From an uncultured Bacilli bacterium (GTDB lineage Bacteria; Bacillota_I; Bacilli_A; RF39; UBA660), in contig CANRKG010000006.1 of assembly GCA_947631155.1 (NCBI GenBank), positions 1 to 64,000 of the forward strand: DNA of 64,000 bases. The letters are read 5' to 3'. The notes under the pieces are model-generated. The model was not told the DNA's origin. It made no database searches and saw only the letters and a program-made list of their open reading frames with translations. The translations under genes were made by a program, and so were the position numbers. Positions 1-10,600 of this stretch are shown piece after piece (position 1 is the first letter of the stretch; every line of letters begins with the position of its first letter).

Positions 1-113
1 TTATTTGTTAATATAAAAAAAAGAAAATCAAATTTATTATAAATTTAACTTTCTCCCCCAAAACTCTTTACACTAACCAAGGGTGTGTGTTTATTAAGTT
101 TTGATATTAAAAA

Positions 114-169
114 TTAAAAAAAAGACCTTTGCTATAATATATCTAAAATTATAAAATAACAAAGATCTT
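114..169 (-). terminator. Probable rho-independent terminator downstream of xfp
   Basis: AAGACCTTTG / CAAAGATCTT arms with long AT loop; poly-A on + strand = poly-T on minus. Confidence 0.55.
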
Positions 170-216
170 CTATTAATTTTTCTTAAATCAATAAGATTTA
201 AAATCAATTTATTGAA

Positions 217-2559
217 TTATTTTTCTGGCCATTGCCATTTTTGAATATATGGCATATCTTCCCCAAATTCTTTAATGTAGTTAATATGTTTTTCAAGCAT
301 ATCATTACACCAATCAACTAATACTTGTCCATTTTTTTGATATTTAGGAATTAATTTAATTGCTTCTATTACTAAATGAAATCTATCTATTTCATTTTGA
401 ACTCTTATATCAAAAGAGGTTGTAATTGTTCCTTCTTCCTTGTAGCCATGAACATGTATATCTCGATTAGTTCGTTTATAAGTTAATTGATGAATTAAAG
501 ATGGATAACCATGAAAGTTAAATAAAATTGGTTTATTTTTTGTAAATATTTTATCATAATCTTCATCATTTAAACCATGAGGATGGGTTTTATTTGATTG
601 TAGACGCATTAAGTCAACTACATTGACTACCCTAATTTTGATATCTTTAATTGAAGTTTTTAGAATATCCACAGCAGCTAAAGTTTCTAAAGTTGGAGTT
701 TCTCCACAGCAAGCCATTACAATATCTGGATTCGTTGTTTCATCACTAGCAAATTCAAAAATGCCAACTCCATTTTTACAATGTTTTTTAGCTTCTTTAA
801 CAGTTAACCATTGGGGTCTAGGATGTTTAGAAGCCACAATAACATTTATATAATTTTTTGTTTTTATACAATGATCAAAACAGGATAATAAACAATTAGT
901 ATCTGGTGGAAGATACATTCTAACTATATCAGCCTTTTTAGTAACTAAATGATTTAAAAAGCCAGGATCTTGATGTGTATAACCATTGTGATCTTGTTGA
1001 AAAACATGGGATACTAATAAATAATTTAATGAGGCTATATCTTCTCGCCAAGGAATTTGACTACAAACTTTTAACCATTTCGCATGTTGACTAGCCATAG
1101 AGTCAATTATTCTAACAAAAGCTTCATAACTATGAATAAAACCATATCGTCCAGTTAATAAATACCCTTCTAACATTCCTTCACATACATGTTCTGATAA
1201 AAATGAATCCATAATTCGTCCACTGTTAGATAAAAATTCATCATCTTTAAATATTTTACTATTCCAAGTTCTGTTTTCTACTTCAAAAGCATGATTAAAA
1301 CGATTTGATAAAGCTTCATCAGGGCCAAAAATTCTAAAGTTTTTACTTTTAGCATTTAATGAAAATAAATCTCTAATATAGTTACCTAATTCCATAGTAT
1401 CTTGTGCAATAAGTTGTCCAGGATATTTTATATCAAGACCATATTTTTCCCAATTAGGAGTAATTAAATCTTTCATTAAAAGTCCACCATTAGCATATGG
1501 AGATGCTCCCATACAACGAGATGGTTTTGGAGCTAAATCTTTTAATCTTTTAACTAAACGACCATCATCATCAAATAGTTCTTCTGGTCTATAACTTCTT
1601 AACCATTTTTCTAATAAAGGCAAATTTTCAATATGTTTATTATCAACTACTAAAGGTACTTGATGGGCTCTAAAACTATTTTCTACTTGTTTTTTGTCTA
1701 CATATTTTGGTCCTGTCCAACCTTTAGGTGTTGTTAAAATAATCATCGGATATCTAACATTAGCAACTTCACCACTTTTGATTGCGCGAATATCTTCTAT
1801 AATATCTTCTAAAGTTTTAGCCATAACCTCATGCATTTTCATAGAATCATTACCAAAAACATGATAGACTTTATAGCCGCATCCTTGGAAAAAGTCATTT
1901 AATTCCTGTTTACTCATTCTTCCAAAAATAGTTGGAGAAGCAATTTTATAGCCATTACGATGTAAAATTGGTAAGACAACTCCATCTGTTTTGGGATTGA
2001 TAAATTTATTAATATGCCAACTGGTAGCTAATGGACCTGTTTCTGCTTCACCATCACCTACTACACAAGTTGCGATTAAATCAGGATTATCTAAAATTGC
2101 TCCATAAGCATGAGCCAGACTATAACCTAGTTCCCCACCTTCATGAATAGATCCTGGCGTTTCAGGAGCAACATGAGATGAAATTCCTTTAGGAAAACTA
2201 AATTGTTTATTTAATTTTTTTAAACCTTCTTCATTTTCCTTAATATCAGGATAAAATTTTGAATACGTTCCATCTAAATAGTTATTAGCAACCATGGCTT
2301 GTCCACCATGTCCTGGTCCTGAAATATAAATCATTTTTAAATTATATTTTTTAATAATCCTATTTAAATGAACATAAATAAAATTCTGTCCAGGAGCTGT
2401 CCCCCAATGTCCCACTACATTAGGTTTAATATCATTAATACTTAATTTTCTTTTTAAAAGCGGATTATCTAGTAAATATAATTGCGTTACAGATAAATAG
2501 TTAGCAGCTCTAAAATAACCATCAATATTAATTAGTTCTTCTTTTGATAATACTTTCAT
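217..2559 (-). CDS. xfp: Phosphoketolase (xylulose-5-phosphate/fructose-6-phosphate phosphoketolase family)
   Basis: 780 aa ORF; conserved phosphoketolase segments (GHWGTAPGQNFIYVHLNR, GPGHGGQAMVANNYLDGTY, VVGDGEAETGPLATSWH, HQVPL). Confidence 0.97.
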   Translation of the reverse strand: MKVLSKEELINIDGYFRAANYLSVTQLYLLDNPLLKRKLSINDIKPNVVGHWGTAPGQNFIYVHLNRIIKKYNLKMIYISGPGHGGQAMVANNYLDGTYSKFYPDIKENEEGLKKLNKQFSFPKGISSHVAPETPGSIHEGGELGYSLAHAYGAILDNPDLIATCVVGDGEAETGPLATSWHINKFINPKTDGVVLPILHRNGYKIASPTIFGRMSKQELNDFFQGCGYKVYHVFGNDSMKMHEVMAKTLEDIIEDIRAIKSGEVANVRYPMIILTTPKGWTGPKYVDKKQVENSFRAHQVPLVVDNKHIENLPLLEKWLRSYRPEELFDDDGRLVKRLKDLAPKPSRCMGASPYANGGLLMKDLITPNWEKYGLDIKYPGQLIAQDTMELGNYIRDLFSLNAKSKNFRIFGPDEALSNRFNHAFEVENRTWNSKIFKDDEFLSNSGRIMDSFLSEHVCEGMLEGYLLTGRYGFIHSYEAFVRIIDSMASQHAKWLKVCSQIPWREDIASLNYLLVSHVFQQDHNGYTHQDPGFLNHLVTKKADIVRMYLPPDTNCLLSCFDHCIKTKNYINVIVASKHPRPQWLTVKEAKKHCKNGVGIFEFASDETTNPDIVMACCGETPTLETLAAVDILKTSIKDIKIRVVNVVDLMRLQSNKTHPHGLNDEDYDKIFTKNKPILFNFHGYPSLIHQLTYKRTNRDIHVHGYKEEGTITTSFDIRVQNEIDRFHLVIEAIKLIPKYQKNGQVLVDWCNDMLEKHINYIKEFGEDMPYIQKWQWPEK

Positions 2560-2628
2560 AATATCCCCTCTATTCTATAAAATATTATAACAACAAAAAA
2601 CAATCTAGTCTATACAAATTATTTAAAT

Positions 2629-2650
2629 CAAAAAAAAGACCTTAGTCTTT
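2629..2650 (-). terminator. Rho-independent terminator
   Basis: AAAGAC-CTTA-GTCTTT hairpin followed on the minus strand by T-run; overlaps stop of ORF 2642..3415. Confidence 0.7.
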
Positions 2651-3415
2651 AATTTCGACACTTTCCAAAAGAAAGTGATTCTTTTCTTTTAAAAATGTAA
2701 ATGTTGTAACTGGTAAATCATCTTTTACTTCATCATATTGACTCGTTTTAAAAATAACGGGATTATTAGATTTAACACAATCTTCATAAGTTTTATAATA
2801 ACCACCTTCTGGACTACAAGTACCATTACAGTAACTACTATATAAAATATGTGTATTTACAATATATTTACTATCTTCAATTTTAGTTGAAGTTACATAT
2901 GTATCTGCATTCATAGTAATCATTCCATGCTCATGATCACTTACTTCTGTATAAGTATTAGTTTCTGTATTTAAATCATATAAATTTTTATCATTAACAG
3001 GACACTTTATATCTTCATAAATAACTTTCATTGAGTGAGAAAAATAGTTATAATACATTTCTTTTAAGTCATCTACTTTATAATAATTATGAATATTTTC
3101 TGTTTTTTCTAATGCCAATATTCCAAATTGAAGTTTTAATTGGTTATCTATTTTATTAACATCAGTTATTGGATAACTTTCTTTAAAAACTTCATTATAT
3201 AATCTAATTTGATCTAAAATTGTGTTTACTTCACTGTAATACATTTCCGTTCTTTCGGAAACTTTTGGAGTTTCTTTTTTAGTTAATATTTCATTATAAT
3301 TAGTATATAAAATATATCCTAGTAACACAACAAGTAACAAAATCAAAATAACAATTGTAACAGTTTTTCCTGTTGATTTTCTGATTTTATAAATAACCTG
3401 TGGTTTCTCTTCCAT
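2642..3415 (-). CDS. Hypothetical membrane-anchored protein
   Basis: 257 aa ORF, single N-terminal TM helix, extracytoplasmic domain with a Cys cluster (YCNGTCSPEGGYYKTYEDC). Confidence 0.75.
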   Translation of the reverse strand: MEEKPQVIYKIRKSTGKTVTIVILILLLVVLLGYILYTNYNEILTKKETPKVSERTEMYYSEVNTILDQIRLYNEVFKESYPITDVNKIDNQLKLQFGILALEKTENIHNYYKVDDLKEMYYNYFSHSMKVIYEDIKCPVNDKNLYDLNTETNTYTEVSDHEHGMITMNADTYVTSTKIEDSKYIVNTHILYSSYCNGTCSPEGGYYKTYEDCVKSNNPVIFKTSQYDEVKDDLPVTTFTFLKEKNHFLLESVEIKD

Positions 3416-3502
3416 TTTTACACTTCCTTTATCTACCTAGAAAATAACACAATTATACTAAATAAACAAGAAAGTAAAATTAAATTAATAATATTTTACA
3501 TA

Positions 3503-3949
3503 CTATTTACAAGAAGAACGTTGACCTTTATTTATATAAAGAGTATTTTGAAGTTCCAAAAAGCGATTTTTAGCTTCTTTTTGAAACAAAGCTAATTGTT
3601 TTCCCATTTCTTCTAATTCTTTTTTAGTTAAATAATCACGGTATTTATTTTTTATAATCTGTCTGAATTTTTCAATTTGATTTAGGGCTTCATTGTAACA
3701 ATTACCAGTATCATCATCACTAACTAATAACTCTGTTAAAAGAGCGATTAATTTTTTGTATCGAGCTTCTACTTGTCTTTTAGCAATTGGATGAGCCAAT
3801 TTTTTATTATAAATTATTAAAGATACTATTTCTTGATCTGATATTTTATAATGCTTATTCTTAACACCAAATAATAACCCCTCAATATTAGATAATGCAT
3901 CTTTTTGTTGTAATTTAAATTTATTTTTTTTAGTTTCTAAAACATACAT
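3503..3949 (-). CDS. Hypothetical protein, helical
   Basis: 148 aa ORF, no recognised motif. Confidence 0.65.
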   Translation of the reverse strand: MYVLETKKNKFKLQQKDALSNIEGLLFGVKNKHYKISDQEIVSLIIYNKKLAHPIAKRQVEARYKKLIALLTELLVSDDDTGNCYNEALNQIEKFRQIIKNKYRDYLTKKELEEMGKQLALFQKEAKNRFLELQNTLYINKGQRSSCK

Positions 3950-3960
3950 AAATCATACAC

Positions 3961-4626
3961 CTACTTTTTTAATAAATCTGGTCTAAATTTTTCAGTTTTT
4001 TTTAAACTTTCTTGATAACGATATTCAGCTATTTTTTTATGGTTACCTGATAATAATTCTTCAGGTACTTCCATGCCTTTATATATCCTTGGTTTGGTAT
4101 AAGATGGATAATCTAATAAATTATTATTAAATGATTCATTCAAATGTGAGTCTTCTAATATAACGCCTGGAAGTAAGCGGGTAATTGAATCAACTAAAAT
4201 CATAGCTGGTATTTCCCCACCAGTTAGGACATAATCACCAATACTCAATTGCATATCTGCAAGAGAAGTAATTCGTTCATCAAAACCTTCATAATGACCA
4301 CATATTAATATCAAATGTTCTTCTTGAGCCAAATTATAGGCTATCTTTTGTTTATAAGAAACTCCAGCGGGAGTTAATAAAATAATTTTACTTTTATCTG
4401 TTTTTAATGAATCGATACAATCAAAAATAGGTTGACAAGTTAAAACCATTCCTGAACCTCCTCCATAAGGTGTATCATCTACCTTTTTATGAGGATCTTT
4501 AGAATATTCTCTAAAATCATGAATGTGAATCTCTACTTTTCCTAAATCTTGTGCTCTTTTTATAATTGATTCATTAAAAACAGCATCAAACATATGAGGA
4601 AAAAGACTTAAAATATCAATTCTCAT
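3961..4626 (-). CDS. trmD: tRNA (guanine-N1)-methyltransferase TrmD
   Basis: MRIDILSLFPHMFDAVFNESIIKRA, DDTPYGGGSGMVL, ICGHYEGFDERI, SIGDYVLTGGEIPAM. Confidence 0.98.
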   Translation of the reverse strand: MRIDILSLFPHMFDAVFNESIIKRAQDLGKVEIHIHDFREYSKDPHKKVDDTPYGGGSGMVLTCQPIFDCIDSLKTDKSKIILLTPAGVSYKQKIAYNLAQEEHLILICGHYEGFDERITSLADMQLSIGDYVLTGGEIPAMILVDSITRLLPGVILEDSHLNESFNNNLLDYPSYTKPRIYKGMEVPEELLSGNHKKIAEYRYQESLKKTEKFRPDLLKK

Positions 4627-5112
4627 CTATATCATCCCATCTATTAATTCCACTTCTATTTCCAATTTATCAGAATCTATTTTTTTTATCATTGGTGAAA
4701 AAAGTGGGATTAAAACTTCTTTATCAAAAACAACTCTTAATATTTTATTACTACTGGATGCATAAAATATTTCTTTTATTATACCACATTTACCACTTTT
4801 ATCAATTACTTTATAATTAATTAAATCTTCATCTAAAATCTCATTCTTAGAAAGATTTAAATCTTCTTTTCTTTTATAAACAGCTTTTTTCATAAATTTT
4901 AAAACTTCATTTATATCATTAAAACCCTCTAAGGTAATCATGTCAAAATTTTTATGTCGGCGATAAGAACGAATCAAATATTTTTGCTCATCAATATAAA
5001 TATCCGTACCTACTTTAAAAGCCTTCTCTTTATATAAGAAATCACTAATAATTCTAATTTCTCCTTTAATACCATGAGTATTTACTATTTTACCAATATA
5101 TACTTTATCCAT
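4627..5112 (-). CDS. rimM: Ribosome maturation factor RimM
   Basis: IGKIVNTHGIKGEIRI N-terminus; adjacent to trmD; start trimmed to internal Met after GGAGAGATAAT RBS. Confidence 0.9.
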   Translation of the reverse strand: MDKVYIGKIVNTHGIKGEIRIISDFLYKEKAFKVGTDIYIDEQKYLIRSYRRHKNFDMITLEGFNDINEVLKFMKKAVYKRKEDLNLSKNEILDEDLINYKVIDKSGKCGIIKEIFYASSSNKILRVVFDKEVLIPLFSPMIKKIDSDKLEIEVELIDGMI

Positions 5113-5113
5113 A

Positions 5114-5842
5114 TTATCTCTCCAATTCATAAAGAATTATACTTGTGGCAACAGCTACATTTAAACTTTCTACATCCTGATTCATCTTAATATACAAATT
5201 ATAATCTGCTAATTCAGAAATATTCTTGGATACACCATTTCCTTCATTTCCAACAATTACAGCATATTTATTAGATTTGGCAATTGATTTAATATCTTCT
5301 CCAGCTTCTACATTTGTTGAATATATTGGAATATTTTTAGATTTTAATTGCTTTATTGCCATTACTAAATCCGTCTTTATAATATTGATATGAAAAATAA
5401 TACCTTGAGTTGCTCTAATGACTTTTGGATTATATAAATCTACTGTATCATTTGATAATACTATGGTATCTATTCCAAATGCTTTACTACTTCTAATGAT
5501 TGTTCCTAAATTACCTGGATCTTGAATATGATCTAATAAAAGAATTTTTGTACCTTTTATTTCATGTTGCTTTACTATTTTGCAAATTCCAATCATATTA
5601 GGAGGAGTATCTAAAGTAGATAGTTTATTGATAATCTCTTGAGTTACGTAGATACAATCAACATCAAAATTATTAATCTCATTTTCCAATAAAATAATCT
5701 TTTCTAATAAATTTTTCTTATAAGCTTCTTCTATTAAATGTAGACCTTCTACTAAAAATAAGGATTGTTCTTCTCTATATTTTTTCTGTTTTAATTTGCA
5801 ATAGTTTTTTATTTCTTTATTTTCTAAACTACTAATAACCAT
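5114..5842 (-). CDS. TrmH/SpoU-family RNA 2'-O-methyltransferase
   Basis: DHIQDPGNLGTIIRSSKAFGID, VGNEGNGVS, VESLNVAVATSIILYE SPOUT motifs. Confidence 0.93.
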   Translation of the reverse strand: MVISSLENKEIKNYCKLKQKKYREEQSLFLVEGLHLIEEAYKKNLLEKIILLENEINNFDVDCIYVTQEIINKLSTLDTPPNMIGICKIVKQHEIKGTKILLLDHIQDPGNLGTIIRSSKAFGIDTIVLSNDTVDLYNPKVIRATQGIIFHINIIKTDLVMAIKQLKSKNIPIYSTNVEAGEDIKSIAKSNKYAVIVGNEGNGVSKNISELADYNLYIKMNQDVESLNVAVATSIILYELER

Positions 5843-5850
5843 ACAACCTC

Positions 5851-6489
5851 CTAAAAATCTTTCATTTGTTTTCTTATTTCTTTATAGTTAGGATAATTTT
5901 CTTCTACTAATAACCAAAATTTAGCTGAATGATTGGCTTCTAATAAATGACTTAATTCATGTATTATAACATAATCTAAATATTTAGTATCTCTTTTAAT
6001 TAGTTCTAAATTTAAAGTAACAGTTTTAGTTTTAATATTACAAACACCCCATCTACTGGTCATTTTTCTTATTCTTAAACTAGGATAAGGGATATTTCTA
6101 CTAAAATTATTATACATTAAATCTAAATGTTTTTGAAATAAATCTTTAGCTTTATTTTTATACCATTTATCAATGTCTAAATTTTTATTTAAAAAAACCT
6201 TAACATCACCAAACGAAATATCACAATAATCTACATATACAATCTCATAACATTTACCTAAATAATAAAATCCTTGATTATTGGCCTTCTTTTTTTCTTT
6301 AGCATTTATCATTCTAATAATAGATTTTTCATTACTATCAATTAACTTCTTAATAGCTTTTTCACTAACTAAAAAATTAGTAGTAACATAAATAATATTA
6401 TTATCTTTTACTCTAATATAAGTGTTCTTAGTAGTCTTTTTTTTATCTATAACTACATCATATTCTTTATCTTGATATGTAAATTTCAT
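5851..6489 (-). CDS. YgjP-like (DUF45) M48-type metallopeptidase
   Basis: RKMTSRWGVCNIKTKTVTLNLELIKRDTKYLDYVIIHELSHLLEANHSAKFW. Confidence 0.9.
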   Translation of the reverse strand: MKFTYQDKEYDVVIDKKKTTKNTYIRVKDNNIIYVTTNFLVSEKAIKKLIDSNEKSIIRMINAKEKKKANNQGFYYLGKCYEIVYVDYCDISFGDVKVFLNKNLDIDKWYKNKAKDLFQKHLDLMYNNFSRNIPYPSLRIRKMTSRWGVCNIKTKTVTLNLELIKRDTKYLDYVIIHELSHLLEANHSAKFWLLVEENYPNYKEIRKQMKDF

Positions 6490-6588
6490 TAGAAATCACC
6501 ATACTTATTATACTAGATATTGCTAAAGATTTAAAGTATCACCCTACACATATAACTAAATTTAACATATTTTATTATAGGTGATTAT

Positions 6589-7365
6589 ATGTATTATAAT
6601 AAAGATACTTATTCAATATATTATGAAAAATATGGTAATGGCGATAAAACTATTTTAATTTTACCTGGTTGGGGTGATACGCGAAAAACATTTAACTATA
6701 TGATTAATTATTTTCAAAAAGATTACAAAATCTATATTTTAGACTATCCTGGTTTTGGAAAAAGTATTTTTCCAGATCATGATTTAACTATTTATGACTA
6801 TACAAATATTGTAAGAGATTTTATCAAAGATGAAGGTATTAGAAATCCAATTATCATTGCTCATTCATTTGGAGGTAGATTAGCTATACTTATGTCTTCC
6901 TATTATAAAGATGAAATAGATAAATTAATCTTGATTGATACAGCTGGCATAAAACCTAAAAAAAGTTTTTTGGGTTTACTAAAACTTATAAGTTATAAAT
7001 TATTAAAAAAATTAAAGATTTTAATACCAAAGAAAAAACGTAGTCTTTACATTAAAAGATTAATTAATATCTTTGGTTCTACTGATTATAAAACTCTCAG
7101 TATTAATATGCAAAAGACATTTAAAAATATTGTTAATGAAAACTTAAAATACTATATTCAATATATTGAACAAAATACGTTAATTATTTGGGGTAAAAAA
7201 GATAAAGATACACCTTTAAAAGATGCTAAATATATGAACAAACATATTAAAAATTCTTTATTAATTTTATATAAAAAAGCTTCTCACTATTCATATTTAC
7301 AATACCCTATTTTAACTAACCAAATTATTGCCGAATTTTTAAATTCAAAAAAAGAAAGCAACTAA
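6589..7365 (+). CDS. Alpha/beta hydrolase
   Basis: ILPGWGDTRKTF, nucleophile elbow AHSFGG, late Asp/His (IWGKKDKDTP, ASHYSYLQ). Confidence 0.9.
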   Translation: MYYNKDTYSIYYEKYGNGDKTILILPGWGDTRKTFNYMINYFQKDYKIYILDYPGFGKSIFPDHDLTIYDYTNIVRDFIKDEGIRNPIIIAHSFGGRLAILMSSYYKDEIDKLILIDTAGIKPKKSFLGLLKLISYKLLKKLKILIPKKKRSLYIKRLINIFGSTDYKTLSINMQKTFKNIVNENLKYYIQYIEQNTLIIWGKKDKDTPLKDAKYMNKHIKNSLLILYKKASHYSYLQYPILTNQIIAEFLNSKKESN

Positions 7366-7386
7366 TCTAATTAGTTACTTTTTTAG
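7347..7386. terminator. Bidirectional terminator between convergent hydrolase and proS
   Basis: GCAACTAAT-CT-ATTAGTTAC hairpin with T-runs on both strands. Confidence 0.6.
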
Positions 7387-8810
7387 TATTGAATTCCCCA
7401 AACAACATGATGTTTAGCTTCTTTACCACAGCAAACACATACATCATCAATTGCTTCTGCATCTTCTAAAATGCATCTAGATTTACAACCTTTTATTTCT
7501 TTTATTTTTTCTTCACATTCTTGATTTCCACACCACATTGCATGAATAAAGCCAGGTTGTTTATTTAAAATATTTTCCATTTCTGTTAGGTTATGAGCTT
7601 CAAATGTTAATTCATCTCTTCTTTGTTTAGCACGGTTATACATATCTTTTTGAATAGTTTCTAAAAGTTCTTTAGTATAACTTACTAAATCTGTATCTAA
7701 AGAAACAGTTATTTTTTCTCTAGTATCTCTTCGAGCAAAGACAATAACATTATTATTTAAATCACGTGATCCTATTTCAATTCTGATTGGAATTCCATTT
7801 ACTTCGGCTTCAGCAAATTTAAAGCCAGGTGATTTATCAGTTCTATCAATATAAGTACAAATATCTTGATCTATTAACTTTTTTTCTAATTCTTCTGCTT
7901 TAGCAATAATATTACTATCATTACCAATTGGAATAATAACGACCTGTTTTGGAGCAATTCTTGGAGGTAAAACAAGACCATAATCATCACTATGGACCAT
8001 GATTAAGCCACCAATCATTCTAGTTGTTGTTCCCCATGAAGTTTGATATGGATAATCTTCTTTATTTTCTTTATTAGTAAATGTTACACCATAAGCTTTC
8101 GAAAATTTTTGTCCAAAATAATGTGAAGTTCCCAATTGGAGAGCTACTCCATTATACATTAAAGCTTCATTAGTTAAAGTATAAACAGCACCAGAAAACT
8201 TTTCTTTTTCTGTTTTTTTACCACGAATAGCTGGCATAGCTAAAATTTCATTATGAAACCAATTATATATTCCCATCATTTGATCGGTTTCTTTTTCAGC
8301 TTCTGCTGCAGTTTCGTGAATAGTGTGACCTTCTTGCCATAAAAACTCTCTACCTCTTAAAAATGGTCGCGTTTCTTTTTCCCATCTCATAACATTACAC
8401 CATTGATTATATAATTTAGGTAAATCACGATGTGATTTAATATGAGTTGCATAATAATCACAAAATAAAGTTTCACTGGTTGGTCTAATACATAATTTTT
8501 CTTCTAACTCTTTCTTTCCACCTTCAGTAACCCAGGCTACTTCTGGAGCAAAGCCTTCTACTAAATCAGATTCTTTCTTTAATAAATTTTCTGGTATTAA
8601 CATAGGCATCTGGCAATTAACGTGCCCTAATTTTTTAAATTCTTTATCCAAAATAGATTGCATCTTTTCCCAAATAGCATAGCCATTTGGTTCCATAACA
8701 ATACATCCTTTAACAGATGAATAATCTGCTAAATGAGCAGCACGAACAACATCAGTATACCATTTAGCAAAATCTTGATTTCTTGGTGTAATGGCATTAT
8801 TATTTTTCAT
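7383..8810 (-). CDS. proS: Prolyl-tRNA synthetase, short archaeal/eukaryote-like type
   Basis: DFAKWYTDVVRAAHLADYSSVKGCIVMEPNGYAIWE, RPTSETLFCDYYA, WEKETRPFLRGREFLWQEGHT. Confidence 0.97.
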   Translation of the reverse strand: MKNNNAITPRNQDFAKWYTDVVRAAHLADYSSVKGCIVMEPNGYAIWEKMQSILDKEFKKLGHVNCQMPMLIPENLLKKESDLVEGFAPEVAWVTEGGKKELEEKLCIRPTSETLFCDYYATHIKSHRDLPKLYNQWCNVMRWEKETRPFLRGREFLWQEGHTIHETAAEAEKETDQMMGIYNWFHNEILAMPAIRGKKTEKEKFSGAVYTLTNEALMYNGVALQLGTSHYFGQKFSKAYGVTFTNKENKEDYPYQTSWGTTTRMIGGLIMVHSDDYGLVLPPRIAPKQVVIIPIGNDSNIIAKAEELEKKLIDQDICTYIDRTDKSPGFKFAEAEVNGIPIRIEIGSRDLNNNVIVFARRDTREKITVSLDTDLVSYTKELLETIQKDMYNRAKQRRDELTFEAHNLTEMENILNKQPGFIHAMWCGNQECEEKIKEIKGCKSRCILEDAEAIDDVCVCCGKEAKHHVVWGIQY

Positions 8811-8827
8811 ATTTTTTTACTCCCTTC

Positions 8828-10576
8828 TTATGAATTATTAATAGAAAGACCTAATTCTTCTAATTGTTTACTATCGACTATGTTAGGACATTCACTCATT
8901 AAATCACTAGCACTTGCTGTTTTAGGAAAAGCAATTACATCTCTTATATTATCTGTTTCTGTTAATAACATCGTTAATCTATCAAGTCCTAAAGCTAGTC
9001 CTCCATGCGGTGGCGTTCCATATTTCAAAGCTTCAGTAAAAAAGCCAAATTTATTTTTGATATCTTCTTCTGATAACTCTAATGCCTCAAACATTTTTGA
9101 TTGAACGTCTGCATTATGAATACGAATTGAACCGCCACCTGCTTCATAACCATTAATAACAATATCATAAGCCTTAGAATAACAATTGCCTTTATCCGTT
9201 AATAATTTATCAATATCTTGATCAAGTGGAGCTGTAAAAGGATGATGACATGATACATATCTATTTTCTTCTTCACTATATTCAAAAGATGGAAACTCTG
9301 TAATCCATAATAATTTATAATCATTAGAATTAATTAAATTCAAATCTTTTGCTAATTTACAACGTAAAGCTCCTAAAGCTGTTTTAACAGTCATATATTT
9401 TAAATCAGCAATAATCAATATTAAATCATTTTTTTCTAAATTTAAGTTTTCTTTTAAACTTTCTATTTCATCTTGAGATACTACCTTAGCGATACTACCA
9501 GTAATTTCATCATCTATTTTTAAAAAGGCAAGTCCATTAGCTTTATATGTTTTTACAAACTCAGTTAATTGATCTAGTTTTTTTCGCGAATACTCATTTG
9601 CTTTATTTTTTACGACTAGACAATTAATAGTACCAGAAGAATCTACAACATTTTTAAAAACGGTAAAAGTAGTGTTTTTAAAAATTGCAGTAATATCATA
9701 AATAGGCATCTCAAATCTTAAATCTGGTTTATCAGAACCATATAATCTAATAGCGTCATCATATTTCATTCTTGTAAGAGGAAGTTTAACTTCAATACCT
9801 TTTACCTCTTTAAAAACATGCGCTATTAAATTTTCGGTTAAACTCATAACGTCATCTTGCTCCACAAAACTCATTTCAAGATCAACTTGTGTAAATTCTG
9901 GCTGACGATCACTTCGTAAATCTTCATCACGAAAACATTTAGCGATTTGGAAATATTTTTGGATTCCACCAACCATCAATAATTGTTTAAATAATTGTGG
10001 TGATTGAGGAAGAGCAAAAAATTTGCCTTTATTACAACGACTAGGAACTAAATAATCTCTTGCTCCTTCGGGAGTAGATTTACAAAGAACTGGAGTTTCT
10101 ACTTCAATAAAATCTTCTTGATCTAAAAAATTACGAATAGCCATAGTAATTTTATGTCTCATAATTAATTTTTGCTGTAAGATGGGTCTTCTTAAATCTA
10201 AATAACGATATTTTAATCTAGTATCTTCTAAAGCTGTAGTGTCATTACTAATTTCAAACGGAATATCATAACTTGAATTTAAAAGTTCTAATTCCGAAAC
10301 TTCAACTTCAATATCACCAGTAGGAAGATTAGGGTTTTTACTTTCACGTTCTAAGATTTTACCAACTACACGTAAGACAGATTCATTTTTTAAAGATGAA
10401 GCAAGGGCATAAAAACTATTATTATCTCTTATAACAAGTTGACAAATTCCACTTCTATCTCTTAAATCTATAAAGACTACGCCACCTAAATCACGCTTTT
10501 TTTGCACCCAACCATATAAAGTTACAACTTCTCCAACATTATTAATCGTCAATGTTCCGTTTTTTATCTTTTCCAC
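8828..10576 (-). CDS. aspS: Aspartyl-tRNA synthetase
   Basis: GWVQKKRDLGGVVFIDLRDRSG, FIEVETPVLCKSTPEGARDYLVPSR, LPQSPQLFKQLLMVGG, FRDEDLRSDRQPEFTQVDLEMSF. Confidence 0.98.
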   Translation of the reverse strand: MEKIKNGTLTINNVGEVVTLYGWVQKKRDLGGVVFIDLRDRSGICQLVIRDNNSFYALASSLKNESVLRVVGKILERESKNPNLPTGDIEVEVSELELLNSSYDIPFEISNDTTALEDTRLKYRYLDLRRPILQQKLIMRHKITMAIRNFLDQEDFIEVETPVLCKSTPEGARDYLVPSRCNKGKFFALPQSPQLFKQLLMVGGIQKYFQIAKCFRDEDLRSDRQPEFTQVDLEMSFVEQDDVMSLTENLIAHVFKEVKGIEVKLPLTRMKYDDAIRLYGSDKPDLRFEMPIYDITAIFKNTTFTVFKNVVDSSGTINCLVVKNKANEYSRKKLDQLTEFVKTYKANGLAFLKIDDEITGSIAKVVSQDEIESLKENLNLEKNDLILIIADLKYMTVKTALGALRCKLAKDLNLINSNDYKLLWITEFPSFEYSEEENRYVSCHHPFTAPLDQDIDKLLTDKGNCYSKAYDIVINGYEAGGGSIRIHNADVQSKMFEALELSEEDIKNKFGFFTEALKYGTPPHGGLALGLDRLTMLLTETDNIRDVIAFPKTASASDLMSECPNIVDSKQLEELGLSINNS

Positions 10577-10600
10577 TTCTAAAACCTCTTTTCTTTACTT

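Noticed and set aside
1-216. Possible riboswitch or small ORF at the window start
   Set aside because: Only a terminator-like hairpin is supportable; the rest is AT-rich sequence without a recognisable fold
623-853. 76-aa + strand ORF opposite xfp
   Set aside because: Entirely antisense to a strongly supported phosphoketolase gene; no RBS or family signal
8733-9104. 123-aa + strand ORF
   Set aside because: Antisense to proS/aspS; long only because the opposite strand is coding
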